NCBI RefSeq assembly: GCF_900236475.1
Contig: NZ_LT963352.1
Span: 310,001 to 374,000 of the forward strand
Direction: 5' to 3'
DNA: 64,000 nucleotides
Source: Streptomyces chartreusis NRRL 3882
GTDB taxonomy: Bacteria; Actinomycetota; Actinomycetes; Streptomycetales; Streptomycetaceae
Part shown: one piece after another, positions 18,782 through 26,567 of the stretch
How positions within the stretch are numbered: position 1 is the first letter of the stretch
Layout of the letters: the number at the start of each line of letters is the position of its first letter
Made by a program: the position numbers and the translations under genes
Notes under the pieces: generated by a model
What the model saw: only the letters and a program-made list of their open reading frames with translations
Told to the model about the DNA's origin: nothing
Database searches by the model: none

Positions 18782-20149
18782 ATGGTCCACAGACATGCCG
18801 TGACCGGCCGCCGGGCGGCCCTGACCGCGCTCGGCGCGCTCGTCGCCACCGGGATCCCCTCGGTCGTGGCGGCCGAGCCGGCGCCCCCCGCGGAACCTCT
18901 GCCCTCGGCCGCCCAGACCGTCGGCGCCGACCGCGCACCGGCTCCGGTCCTGCGTGCTCTGCAGCGCGACCTCGGGCTGACCCCGGCCCAGGCGTCCCGG
19001 CGACTGATCAACGAGGCGGAGGCGGGCACCCGGGCGGGGCGGCTGCGCAACGCGCTGGGCAACCGTTTCGCGGGGGCCTGGCTGCGCGGCACGACGTCGC
19101 AGGAGCTGTTCGTGGCGACCACCCACGCGACCGATGTGCCCGTCATCAAGGCCCAGGGCGCCAAGGCGGCCGTCGTGAAGCGGACACTCCGCGACCTCCG
19201 GGCCGCCAAACGGAAACTGGACGCGGCGGCGGGGCGCGTCAGCACGCGTGACACGCCCCTGTGGTACATCGACATCCCGGCGAACCGAGTCGTGGTGGAG
19301 GCCACGAACAAGGCCTCGGCCGCCGCCTTCGTCAAGGCCGCGGGCCTCGACGGCAAGAGCGTGGGCGTCAAGGTGACGGCCGACCGGCCGCGCCTTCTCA
19401 CGGACATCACGGGCGGCGACGCCTACTACATCGACGGCTCCGCCCGCTGCTCCGTCGGCTTCTCCGTCACCAAGGGCGCGCAGCAGGGCTTCGCCTCGGC
19501 GGGCCACTGCGGCCGGAGCGGCGCCCGGACGACCGGGTTCAACAACGCGGAGCAGGGCACGATCCAGGCTTCCACGTTCCCCGGCAAGGACATGTTGTGG
19601 GTGGCCGTCAACGACCAGTGGACGGCCACCCCGAACGTGAGGGTCGAGGGCGAGCAGAAGGTGCAGATCACCGGCTCGGTCCAGGCGCTCGTCGGAGCCG
19701 CCGTCTGCCGCTCCGGCTCCACCACCGGGTGGCACTGCGGCCAGATCGAGCAGCACGACACCAGCGTCAGCTACGCCGAGGGCAGGGTGGACGGGCTGAC
19801 CCGGACGACGGTGTGCGCCGAGCCGGGCGACTCCGGCGGGCCCTTCGTCACGGGCGTCCAGGCCCAGGGTGTGACCTCCGGCGGCACGGGCGACTGCACG
19901 AGCGGGGGCACCACCTTCTACCAGCCGATCAATCCCCTGCTCAGGGACTTCGGCCTCACGCTCAAGACCGCCGCCGCCCAGTCCTCGGCACAGCAGGACA
20001 AGGTCACGCAGGCGTGGGCCGCCGGGCGGGTCTATGAGGCCGGTGTCACGGTGAGCCACGCCGGTGTGCGCTACCAGTGCCTGCAGACCCACCAGGCCCA
20101 GGGCGCGTGGGTGCCCACTCGCACTCCGGCCCTCTGGCAGCGGGTGTGA
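18782..20149 (+). CDS. Secreted S1 serine protease with C-terminal carbohydrate-binding module (streptogrisin C-like)
   Basis: This 455-residue preproprotein has a signal peptide (residues 1-31), a pro-region of about 170 residues typical of alpha-lytic-type proteases, and a chymotrypsin-fold catalytic domain (about 205-390). The catalytic triad is readable as H242 (SAGHCG), D270 (GKDMLW) and S351 (GDSGGP); cysteines flanking H242 and others fit the disulfides of streptogrisins. A linker leads to a C-terminal module (about 410-455) with WAAGRVYEAGVTVSHAG and QGAWVP, matching the chitin-binding family 5/12 type found on streptogrisin C. It probably degrades protein at chitinous surfaces. The ribosome site GAAGGAGA precedes the ATG. 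Confidence 0.92.
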   Translation: MVHRHAVTGRRAALTALGALVATGIPSVVAAEPAPPAEPLPSAAQTVGADRAPAPVLRALQRDLGLTPAQASRRLINEAEAGTRAGRLRNALGNRFAGAWLRGTTSQELFVATTHATDVPVIKAQGAKAAVVKRTLRDLRAAKRKLDAAAGRVSTRDTPLWYIDIPANRVVVEATNKASAAAFVKAAGLDGKSVGVKVTADRPRLLTDITGGDAYYIDGSARCSVGFSVTKGAQQGFASAGHCGRSGARTTGFNNAEQGTIQASTFPGKDMLWVAVNDQWTATPNVRVEGEQKVQITGSVQALVGAAVCRSGSTTGWHCGQIEQHDTSVSYAEGRVDGLTRTTVCAEPGDSGGPFVTGVQAQGVTSGGTGDCTSGGTTFYQPINPLLRDFGLTLKTAAAQSSAQQDKVTQAWAAGRVYEAGVTVSHAGVRYQCLQTHQAQGAWVPTRTPALWQRV

Positions 20150-20173
20150 CGAAGGGTCAGGGCTGTCCGGTGC

Positions 20174-20190
20174 CGGCACGCCCCGTGCCG
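20174..20190. terminator. Short hairpin between convergent genes
   Basis: Arms 20174-20180 and 20184-20190 (7 bp, CCC loop) lie between the protease stop and the stop of the convergent serine hydrolase. Weak but well placed. Confidence 0.4.
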
Positions 20191-20210
20191 CCGGCGCCGG
20201 TCGGGCCCCG

Positions 20211-21608
20211 CTACTCCTCCTGAGCCAGCAGCGCGTACGCGGTGGCCAGGAACGGGTCGTGGGCGCGGAAGCGGCGGGTGCACAGCGCGGCCAGGGCCGT
20301 GCCGGTGTCCGGGCGGAAGCCCAGGAACGCCTGCTGGCCGAGCGTCGCGCCGCTGTGGAAATACATCGGTCCGCCGTCGGTCGGGTGACGGAACCAGGCG
20401 ATGGTGTGGACGTGCCGGTGCCCGATGCCCCGGCGGAGCACGGGGCGGCACACCGCGCGCAGGGCGGGGGCCAGCTGCGATGGTGCTCCGTTCGGGTCCA
20501 GGTGAGCCTCGATGAAGGTGAGCAGGTCGTGCGGGGTGGCCCGCACGGCACCCGCCGCCTGGAAGCCCCCGGCGTCGAAGGGGGGTACGGGTGACTCCCC
20601 GTCCTTGCCGTGCCCGCGGGCGTCGAAGCCGGAGTCGTCCGCCCGCAGAGTCGTGCCGTTCAGGCCGAGCGGGCGCAGGACCTGGCCGGTGAGCAGGTCC
20701 TCCCACGGTGTGCCGGTCGCGGCGGCCAGTGCGTGCCCGAGCACGGCGACGCCGTAGTTGGAGTAGCGCCAGCGGGTACCGGGGCGGTGGCGGGGCCGGT
20801 GACGCAGGAAGGCGTCGACGACCCGGGCCGCGGGGAAGCGGGCGTAGGGGTTGGTGTGCCAGGCGGGCAGGCCCCGGAGGTAGAAGCCGGCCGGAAGGGC
20901 GGGCAGCCCGGAGGTGTGCGTGATCAGGTGGGCGAGCGTCACCGGGTTCGCACCCGCCGGCCGCCCCTCGTCCAGCAAGGCGGCGGCCGGTTCACCGCCG
21001 GACAACTCGCCGCTGTGGATCAGCCGGGCCAGCAGCAGACCGGTGAACGCCTTGGCGGCCGAGCCGGTCTCGTAGCGGAGGTCCTCGCGGGGAAGCGGCG
21101 GGGGCGGGGCGGTACCGCCGCTCAGGACGGTGCGGCGGCCGTGCCGGGAGAGGGCGAAGACGACGTCCGGGGCGTCGGATGCGGCCACGGCGTCCGCGAG
21201 CCGCTCGGCGAGCGGGCCGTCGTCCGGGGGCGCAGCCGGCCGACGGACGCGCCGGTCGGCGGTCGCGGCCGCAGGCGCCGCACGCTCATCCGTCGCCGTG
21301 TCACACAGTGGCGGGGACTCGTCCGCCGACCGGGCACGCGGTCCCGGGGCCCGGCCCCCCGACGTGCCACGCGAAGTAGCCGGACCCCCCTCCGCCGTCG
21401 TATCCCACCGAGCCGGCACGCCGCCCGCCGACCCCGAATGCGGCCCCGGCGCCCGGCCCCCCGACGTGCCGCGCGAGGTCGCCGGGTCCTCCTCCGCCGT
21501 CGTATTGCACCGAGCCGGCACGTCGTCCGCCGGCCGGGGATGGGGAGCCGGAGCCCACGTGTCGTCGGGTGGTTCGCCGGGCCAAGGCGTCTGCCGACGG
21601 GGCGTCAT
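20211..21608 (-). CDS. Serine beta-lactamase-fold hydrolase at the end of the peptide operon
   Basis: The 465-residue protein has a low-complexity N-terminus (about 130 residues with two near-identical 30-residue repeats) followed by a class-C-like beta-lactamase domain: SxxK nucleophile S183-A-A-K186 in ETGSAAKAFTGLL, the YxN motif Y282-S-N in WRYSNYG, and a C-terminal HSGATLGQQAF segment in place of KTG. Such enzymes act as D-peptidases, esterases or amidases rather than necessarily as lactamases. No signal peptide is visible, so it is probably cytoplasmic. Its ATG overlaps the stop of the preceding gene by 4 nt. As last gene of a five-gene operon headed by a 62-residue peptide, it may be the hydrolase that trims or cyclises the product (inference). 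Confidence 0.85.
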   Translation of the reverse strand: MTPRRQTPWPGEPPDDTWAPAPHPRPADDVPARCNTTAEEDPATSRGTSGGRAPGPHSGSAGGVPARWDTTAEGGPATSRGTSGGRAPGPRARSADESPPLCDTATDERAAPAAATADRRVRRPAAPPDDGPLAERLADAVAASDAPDVVFALSRHGRRTVLSGGTAPPPPLPREDLRYETGSAAKAFTGLLLARLIHSGELSGGEPAAALLDEGRPAGANPVTLAHLITHTSGLPALPAGFYLRGLPAWHTNPYARFPAARVVDAFLRHRPRHRPGTRWRYSNYGVAVLGHALAAATGTPWEDLLTGQVLRPLGLNGTTLRADDSGFDARGHGKDGESPVPPFDAGGFQAAGAVRATPHDLLTFIEAHLDPNGAPSQLAPALRAVCRPVLRRGIGHRHVHTIAWFRHPTDGGPMYFHSGATLGQQAFLGFRPDTGTALAALCTRRFRAHDPFLATAYALLAQEE

Positions 21609-22522
21609 GAGGCCTCGGCGAGCAGGGACAGGGACCGGGAGGTGGCCAGGACGGAGGCGTAGGCCGCGACCAGGGTCGGGTGGTAGACGATGTCGAACAC
21701 CTCGTCGGGGGCGCCCTCGGGCATCGTCCGCAGGGCGGGCATGGCCCCGTCGGGCTGCTGGGCGGCGGCGAAGCCCTCCCACGCCCTTTCGTCCAGGGTG
21801 GGGCGGGGCAGGCAGGCGTCGACCACCAGCAGTTCGCCGAGCAGGTCCCAGCGTTCCAGGTCCAGCCAGTCGTCGATCCAGACCGGCAGCCAGGTCTCGA
21901 GGTAGTCCGCGGTGCCGGGCGGCAGGCCGTCCGGCCTCTCCCCCCAGTCGGTCAGGTGGAAGACGTTGTGCGTGACGTCGTAGGCGATGTGCCCTTCCAC
22001 GGTCCAGGGCTCGGGGGTGCGGGCCAGCCAGGTCGTGTCCCGCAGGTCGGCTTCCGGCGGCTTGGGCGTGAGACCGAACCGGCGCTGGAACGCGGACAGA
22101 CCGAGTCGCCGGGTGGGGGTCGCCTCGAACGCCACCCAGCTGTCCAACCGGTGGTTCAGGACTGCCGCCCGCTCGATCTCGGGCTGGCTGTAGCCGAGTT
22201 CCTTGAAGGGCAGGTACACCTCGAACGGGATGGGGGACAGCGGCTCCGTGAGCTGCCCCCGCACCAGCATGCGGCCGCCGTCCAGCGTCTCGCGCCAGGC
22301 GTGGTCGAGGAGTTGCCGGGCCAGCTGCGCCTGACGCGATCCCGCGACACCCTCGCGGAAGAGCACCTTGCAGATCATGGCGAGTTCGCCGATGGGCTTG
22401 AAGCGCTCCAGGAAGCCGACCTCCGGGTCGACGTCGGGTTCCAGCTCGAATCCGTCGCGATGGGCCCACAGCCATTCCAGCGCGCCGGCTCCGACGTTGT
22501 GGATCAGGCGGGTGTCGGTCAT
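21605..22522 (-). CDS. DUF6895-like protein, second paralogue of the peptide operon
   Basis: This 305-residue soluble, mostly helical protein is paralogous to the 320-residue product encoded just upstream. Shared landmarks, in order, are GALEWLWAHRDGF, IGELAMICKVLF, PFEVYLPFKELGYSQPE, TRRLGLS, PEPWTVEGHIAYDVTH, NVFHLTDWG and, near the end, VYHPTLVAAYASVL. The conserved His, Asp and Trp residues of the HLTDWG region could form an active site. It recalls proteins grouped as DUF6895 in actinobacteria (memory, not checked); no function is known to me. Both ends overlap neighbouring genes by 4 nt, so translation of the operon is coupled. Confidence 0.8.
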   Translation of the reverse strand: MTDTRLIHNVGAGALEWLWAHRDGFELEPDVDPEVGFLERFKPIGELAMICKVLFREGVAGSRQAQLARQLLDHAWRETLDGGRMLVRGQLTEPLSPIPFEVYLPFKELGYSQPEIERAAVLNHRLDSWVAFEATPTRRLGLSAFQRRFGLTPKPPEADLRDTTWLARTPEPWTVEGHIAYDVTHNVFHLTDWGERPDGLPPGTADYLETWLPVWIDDWLDLERWDLLGELLVVDACLPRPTLDERAWEGFAAAQQPDGAMPALRTMPEGAPDEVFDIVYHPTLVAAYASVLATSRSLSLLAEAS

Positions 22523-23481
22523 CCCAGCACTCCTTGTCCGCCCGTCCGGTGGTGCGTGCCGGCCCGGGCTCCGTCGTCGAGCCGCCCGATGGTCAGGGTC
22601 GCCGCGAAGGCGGCCATGAGGGTGGGGTGGTAGTGGGAGAGGAAGTCCGGGCCGCTGTCGTGGCCCTCGCCGCTCCCCTGCTCCGGGATCGCGCCTGAGG
22701 GGTGCTGTACCGCCGCGATCCGCGCCCAGGCGTCCTGGAGGACATCGTGGTCGGGCAGCAGGGGCAGGCTCGCCGCCACGGCCAGCAACTCGCAGCCGAG
22801 GTCCCACATCCCGGCGTCCAGACACGTGTCGAGCCAGGGCGGCAGCCAGTCGGCGAGGTAGTCGGCCAGGTCCGGTGGCAGGCTCCCGGGCCCGGCGCGT
22901 CCCCAGTCGGTCAGGTGGAAGACCACGTGGGTGAGGGAGTAGCCCGAGGACGCCTCGAAGGTCCAGGGCTCGGGCAGCCCGGCCAGCCAGGTGCGCCGCA
23001 GCGCCTGCGGCATGCCGTCGGATTCCCGGATGCCGCTGCGGGTCTCGGCGTTCAGGACGCCGAGCCGCCGGGTGGGCTCCTGCTCGGTCAGCCGCCAGCT
23101 GCGGGTGCGGGCCACCGTGGCGGTGGCCGCCTCGTAGCCGGGGTGCCGCAGGCCCGCCGCGGCCATGGCGGCGTACACCTCCAACGGGTAGGTGGCGAAG
23201 GGCTCCAGCCGTTGCAGGCGCACGAACAGCTCTCCCCGGCCGGTCTGCTGCCACGCGAAGGCCATCAGGTCGGCCGCGCAGGCGTGGAGCGGATCCGGGG
23301 GCGCGGTGTGCCGGGACACGGTCGCGCACACCTGGGCCAGTTCCCCGAGCGGTTTCCAGCTGCGGTTCACCTGCCCGTCGGGGGCCAGCGCGTCCTCGCC
23401 CAGTGCGAACTGCTCGCGATGGGCGGACACCCACGCCAGCGCATCCTCGGCCACCTGCCGCGTCCCCCGTGACCTGCTCAC
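22519..23481 (-). CDS. DUF6895-like protein, first paralogue of the peptide operon
   Basis: This 320-residue protein has the same order of motifs as its downstream paralogue: DALAWVSAHREQF, LGELAQVCATVS, PLEVYAAMAAAGLRHPGYE, TRRLGVLN, PEPWTFEASSGYSLTH, VVFHLTDWG and YHPTLMAAFAATL. The two differ over most other positions, so they are old duplicates rather than a recent copy, and may form a heterodimer or act in sequence. The start is a GTG whose last bases overlap the TGA of the 231-residue gene (GTGA). A polar Gly/Ser/Asp-rich insertion lies near residue 285. Function unknown. Confidence 0.8.
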   Translation of the reverse strand: MSRSRGTRQVAEDALAWVSAHREQFALGEDALAPDGQVNRSWKPLGELAQVCATVSRHTAPPDPLHACAADLMAFAWQQTGRGELFVRLQRLEPFATYPLEVYAAMAAAGLRHPGYEAATATVARTRSWRLTEQEPTRRLGVLNAETRSGIRESDGMPQALRRTWLAGLPEPWTFEASSGYSLTHVVFHLTDWGRAGPGSLPPDLADYLADWLPPWLDTCLDAGMWDLGCELLAVAASLPLLPDHDVLQDAWARIAAVQHPSGAIPEQGSGEGHDSGPDFLSHYHPTLMAAFAATLTIGRLDDGARAGTHHRTGGQGVLG

Positions 23482-24173
23482 ACGAACGCTCCCGTCCGTG
23501 TCAGCCGCGCCGCCCGCACCTGCAGGGCCACGAGCGGGTCCTGACCGCCCATCAGCTCCACGAAGTCCAGGCCGTTGTCGAGTCCCAGCGTCCGCGGTAC
23601 GCCGTCCAGAAGGGTCAGCCAGCGTCCGGCGCCGGCCGCCTGCCGCCAGTCCCTGCGGCGTACCGCGCGCACGAAGCCCCGGGCGACGTCGACCGGACGC
23701 TGCCCGGCCGCGCGGGCGACCGCGCACTCCTCGCCGGGCAGGGCGAGGGCGGCCAGGACCGCGAGCTGGTGCGTCAGGACTTGCCAGGTCGTTCCCCGGA
23801 GCCAAGCGGCGTCGGGTTCCTCGTCCGGGCCGTCGGCGTGGTCCGGGTCGAGCCGCCGCAGCGTACGTCGCATGGCCCAGTGGCTCCACCTGACGGTGGG
23901 GGCGGCGCCGGCACCGGGCGGGTAGGCCTCCACGGCCTTCCGGAACACGGCCAGTTCGCCGGGCGGGGGTGGGGCGTGCAGAAGGGTGCTCGGCAGCAAC
24001 GCGTCGGCTCCCAGCACACGTACGGCCGCAAGGGTGAGGCCCTCCGCTTCCGTGTCGGCCACCGCCGGGCCGGGCGCACGAGCGTGGTCTCCGCTCCGAA
24101 GAGCGGAGACCACACCGGAAGCGAGTTCCCGCACCGCGTCCTGCAAGAGGGACGAAGTGCCTGACTGCTCCAT
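23478..24173 (-). CDS. Unknown protein, second gene of the peptide operon
   Basis: The 231-residue product is cytoplasmic and mainly helical, Ala/Arg-rich, with one Cys in PGEECAVAR. I do not recognise a family. The stretch RGTTWQVLTHQLAVLAAL followed by RRDWRQAAGAGRWLTLLDG has the same spacing as the DTTWLAR...DVTHNVFHL...ERWDLLGELLVVDA region of the two larger operon proteins, so it may be a shortened relative that lost the HLTDWG motif (inference). ATG at 24173 follows AGGAG by six bases, 20 bp after the peptide gene; its end overlaps the next start by 4 nt. Confidence 0.72.
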   Translation of the reverse strand: MEQSGTSSLLQDAVRELASGVVSALRSGDHARAPGPAVADTEAEGLTLAAVRVLGADALLPSTLLHAPPPPGELAVFRKAVEAYPPGAGAAPTVRWSHWAMRRTLRRLDPDHADGPDEEPDAAWLRGTTWQVLTHQLAVLAALALPGEECAVARAAGQRPVDVARGFVRAVRRRDWRQAAGAGRWLTLLDGVPRTLGLDNGLDFVELMGGQDPLVALQVRAARLTRTGAFV

Positions 24174-24193
24174 GGTCACTCCTGTCGATCCAC

Positions 24194-24382
24194 TCAACCC
24201 TTCTTGGGGCGCGGGGTGGGCGGCGAGAGGAGGAGACCGAATCCACCCTTGAACAGCGCGAGTGCGGCGCACTCACGGCTGTCGCGGTAGATGCCGTCGG
24301 CTTCTGCCGGGTCGAGTGCCGCTTCGATGTCGGCACTCTGGATGCCCGTCAGTTCTTCGGTGAACTTCTCGGTGGAAGTCAT
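24194..24382 (-). CDS. 62-residue candidate precursor peptide
   Basis: The peptide has a sharply divided composition. Residues 1-37 are acidic (eleven Asp/Glu), contain the helical stretch TEKFTEELTGIQSADIEAAL and resemble a leader. Residues 38-53 are hydrophobic with a single Cys (C38), a Gly-Gly at 46-47 and FGLLLS; the end, PPTPRPKKG, is basic and Pro-rich. ATG at 24382 follows an excellent AAGGAG ribosome site and an AT-rich promoter region. It heads an operon with two paralogous unknown proteins and a beta-lactamase-fold hydrolase, the layout expected of a ribosomally made, modified peptide, although no known RiPP enzyme is present. It could instead be a small regulatory subunit of the complex. 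Confidence 0.7.
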   Translation of the reverse strand: MTSTEKFTEELTGIQSADIEAALDPAEADGIYRDSRECAALALFKGGFGLLLSPPTPRPKKG

Positions 24383-24545
24383 TGCACCATCTCCTTGGAG
24401 GAAGTGGACGCTTTCTCCTCTAGTGCACCCGATGTGGACAAAGCATGCCAACTTACCCATGAGTTTATTTCCATCACATATTCAACATCTCGCGCATGAG
24501 TAACAGCGCTGTCGCACTTGATGCCATGCACTGCGGGCCACCGGT
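24383..24545 (-). promoter_or_regulatory. AT-rich promoter region of the peptide operon
   Basis: This 163-bp stretch is strikingly richer in A and T than everything around it. Read on the minus strand it offers a TTGAAT near 24475 that could serve as a -35 box, with AT-rich sequence where a -10 would lie, and the ribosome site AAGGAG close to the peptide start. It also contains the space behind the decarboxylase stop codon on the same strand side. Confidence 0.5.
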
Positions 24546-26009
24546 TCAGCCCTGTGCCACCACCCGCAGGGTGCGGACGGAGGAGTCCGCCGCGTCGGGG
24601 ATGAGGACACCGTGATCGGCACCGCTGCGCAGGTAGTCCAGGACCTCGTCGGTGATGACCTCGCCGGGTGCCACCACCGGCACGCCCGGCGGGTAGGGGC
24701 TGATCATCTCCGCGGCGATCCGTCCCGCGGCCCGTTCGGCGGGCACGTGCTCGACCGGGGCGAAGAACGCCTCGCGGGGCAGCATCGCCTGCTCCAGTTC
24801 CAGCGCCGAGGGCTCGGGCAGGTGGACCGGCGGCCGCCGCTCGATGGTGTCCGCACGCTCGACGAGCGCGGCCAGGGCGTCCACCAGGGCCGTCTCGGTC
24901 CGGTCGTCGTCCGCGTACGTGATCGAGGCGCTGATGCGGCAGGTGTCCGAGCCGCCGACGTCCACGTGGCGGTGGGTGCGCAGCCACTCCGTGGCCTGCA
25001 TCCCGCTGATGCCGAGCTTCCGTACGTCTATGACGAGCTTGAGCGGATCGAGGTCGGCGGCGAGCCCCTCCTCCACGACCTCCCGGCCCATGGGCCGCAG
25101 ACCCGGCAGGTCGGCGACCACCGCCCGGATGCGTTCGGCCCGGCGGATGGCCGCTTCCAGGAGCTCGCGTCCCTGTTCGACCATCTGGCGGCGCCAGCCG
25201 TCGAGCGTGGCGTACACGAGGGAGGAGGCACTGGTGGTGCCGAGCAGGTCCTCCCGCTGTTTCAGGGCCTCGGGCGAGACGCGGTCGTGCTGGAGGTGGA
25301 AGACGGAGCTCTGTTCCACGGCCCCGCCCATCTTGTGCACGCTGGTCACCACCAGGTCGGCCTCGGCATCCATGCCCCAGGCGGGCAGCGCAGGGTGGAA
25401 CGGCAGGTGGGCGCCCCAGGCCTCGTCGACGATGACGGGCACGCCGAACTCGTGGCACACCCTGGCCACTCCCCCGATGTCCGCGCAGGAGCCCCAGTCG
25501 GTCGGGGTGATGAGCAGCATGCCCTTGGCGTCCGGGTGCTCCTCCAGACGACGGCGGACGTCATCGGGCTCGGGCGGGTGGGCCACGTGGCGTTCGGCGT
25601 CGAACTTCGGGTGCACCCAGATCGGCTCGACGCCGTTGACGACGACGGCCGCGATGACGGACTTGTGGGCGTTGCGCGACAGCAGCAGCTTCTCGCCCGG
25701 GCCGGCCACGGCCAGCATGGCGGTCTTCACGGAGAGGGAGCTGCCGCACGTGGAGAAGAACGCCTGCTCGGCGCCGACCGCGTCCGCCATGAGCTCCTGG
25801 GCCCGGCTGAGGACGCCCTGCGACTGGCGGCGGTCGTCGAGGCCGTTGAGGGAGAGCACGTCGGAACGGAACACGTCGAGCCCGACGATCTCGGCCACCC
25901 GGGGGTCCACTCCCCTGCCCTGCTTGTGGCCCGGCGGGCCGTAGGCGATGTCGCCGCGGCGCCGGAAGTCCTCCAGCGCCTCCAGGACCGGCACGCGCGA
26001 GTGGTCCAT
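24546..26009 (-). CDS. Orn/Lys/Arg decarboxylase-family PLP enzyme
   Basis: This 487-residue cytoplasmic enzyme has the fold-I PLP domain of the Orn/Lys/Arg decarboxylase major family and its small C-terminal domain. It starts YGPPGHKQGRG, has the PLP-stacking TCGSSLSVKTAM segment, the Asp that holds the pyridine nitrogen in VIVDEAWGAHLPFHP, and the Schiff-base Lys in TSVHKMGGAVEQSS (about residue 230). Members release CO2 from basic amino acids, making cadaverine, putrescine or agmatine; the shorter length is that of the Gram-positive SpeA/CadA group. ATG at 26009 follows GGGAGG. The divergent M20 gene is 558 bp away, behind a region with two strong hairpins. Confidence 0.9.
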   Translation of the reverse strand: MDHSRVPVLEALEDFRRRGDIAYGPPGHKQGRGVDPRVAEIVGLDVFRSDVLSLNGLDDRRQSQGVLSRAQELMADAVGAEQAFFSTCGSSLSVKTAMLAVAGPGEKLLLSRNAHKSVIAAVVVNGVEPIWVHPKFDAERHVAHPPEPDDVRRRLEEHPDAKGMLLITPTDWGSCADIGGVARVCHEFGVPVIVDEAWGAHLPFHPALPAWGMDAEADLVVTSVHKMGGAVEQSSVFHLQHDRVSPEALKQREDLLGTTSASSLVYATLDGWRRQMVEQGRELLEAAIRRAERIRAVVADLPGLRPMGREVVEEGLAADLDPLKLVIDVRKLGISGMQATEWLRTHRHVDVGGSDTCRISASITYADDDRTETALVDALAALVERADTIERRPPVHLPEPSALELEQAMLPREAFFAPVEHVPAERAAGRIAAEMISPYPPGVPVVAPGEVITDEVLDYLRSGADHGVLIPDAADSSVRTLRVVAQG

Positions 26010-26567
26010 GGTTCCTCCCAGGTCCGGCCCGCCCGGCCGCCGCGGCGTCCACGCTGTCGTGGCCCGGCGGGGTACACCGACCGTGTTGCACTCGGGGACG
26101 CGTCGAAACGCGGTGCTGTCGCGCCCCTGGGCCGTGCCCCGCCCAGGGCACGGCCGCACGGGTCGGGAACGCGGCCCGTGCGGCCGCCCCAGGCGCTGAG
26201 CGCCCGGAAGCACAGCACACCGGCCGCACGCGGTCGGCACCACGGAGCACAGCCACACCGGCCGAGAACACGGCGACCCGTCGCCTGCGCTCGGCGTCGG
26301 GCACCGCGATACCCGCCAAGGGGCAGCCACACCGGCCCGAGACACGCCGAATGCCCCCGCCTCCGGCGCCGAGCCGCCCGGAGACACACCCGCACCGGAC
26401 GGACGCGGCCGGTGGCGCTGTTCTGCGCCCTCACCAGCGCCGCCGGAGGCGATGCGCGGCAGGGCCCCCCACGGAACACAGCACCGCCCAGAACGCCGCG
26501 AGTGTCGTCGCACCGGGTGGTGAAACCCGGTCGGGGACTCATCGCGGTCGACGCCGGGGAGGCCCCT
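26010..26567. other. Gene-free divergent region with hairpins and short repeats
   Basis: No coding region is supported here. It holds an inverted repeat with 8-bp arms (26125-26132 and 26141-26148), another with perfect 12-bp arms (26151-26162 and 26175-26186, 12-nt spacer), and three exact copies of CACACCGGCC (26216, 26254, 26328), two of them extended to CAGCCACACCGGCC. It must contain the promoters of both flanking genes. Confidence 0.6.

Noticed and set aside
20211..21608. Antibiotic-resistance beta-lactamase
   Set aside because: SxxK and YxN are present, but there is no signal peptide and the KTG-type motif is not standard; operon context points to another hydrolase role.
24612..26567. 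Plus-strand frame antisense to the decarboxylase, continuous with the M20 gene
   Set aside because: It mirrors the decarboxylase codon bias and has no protein signature until the M20 domain; the GTG at 26568 with GGGGAGG is a far better start.
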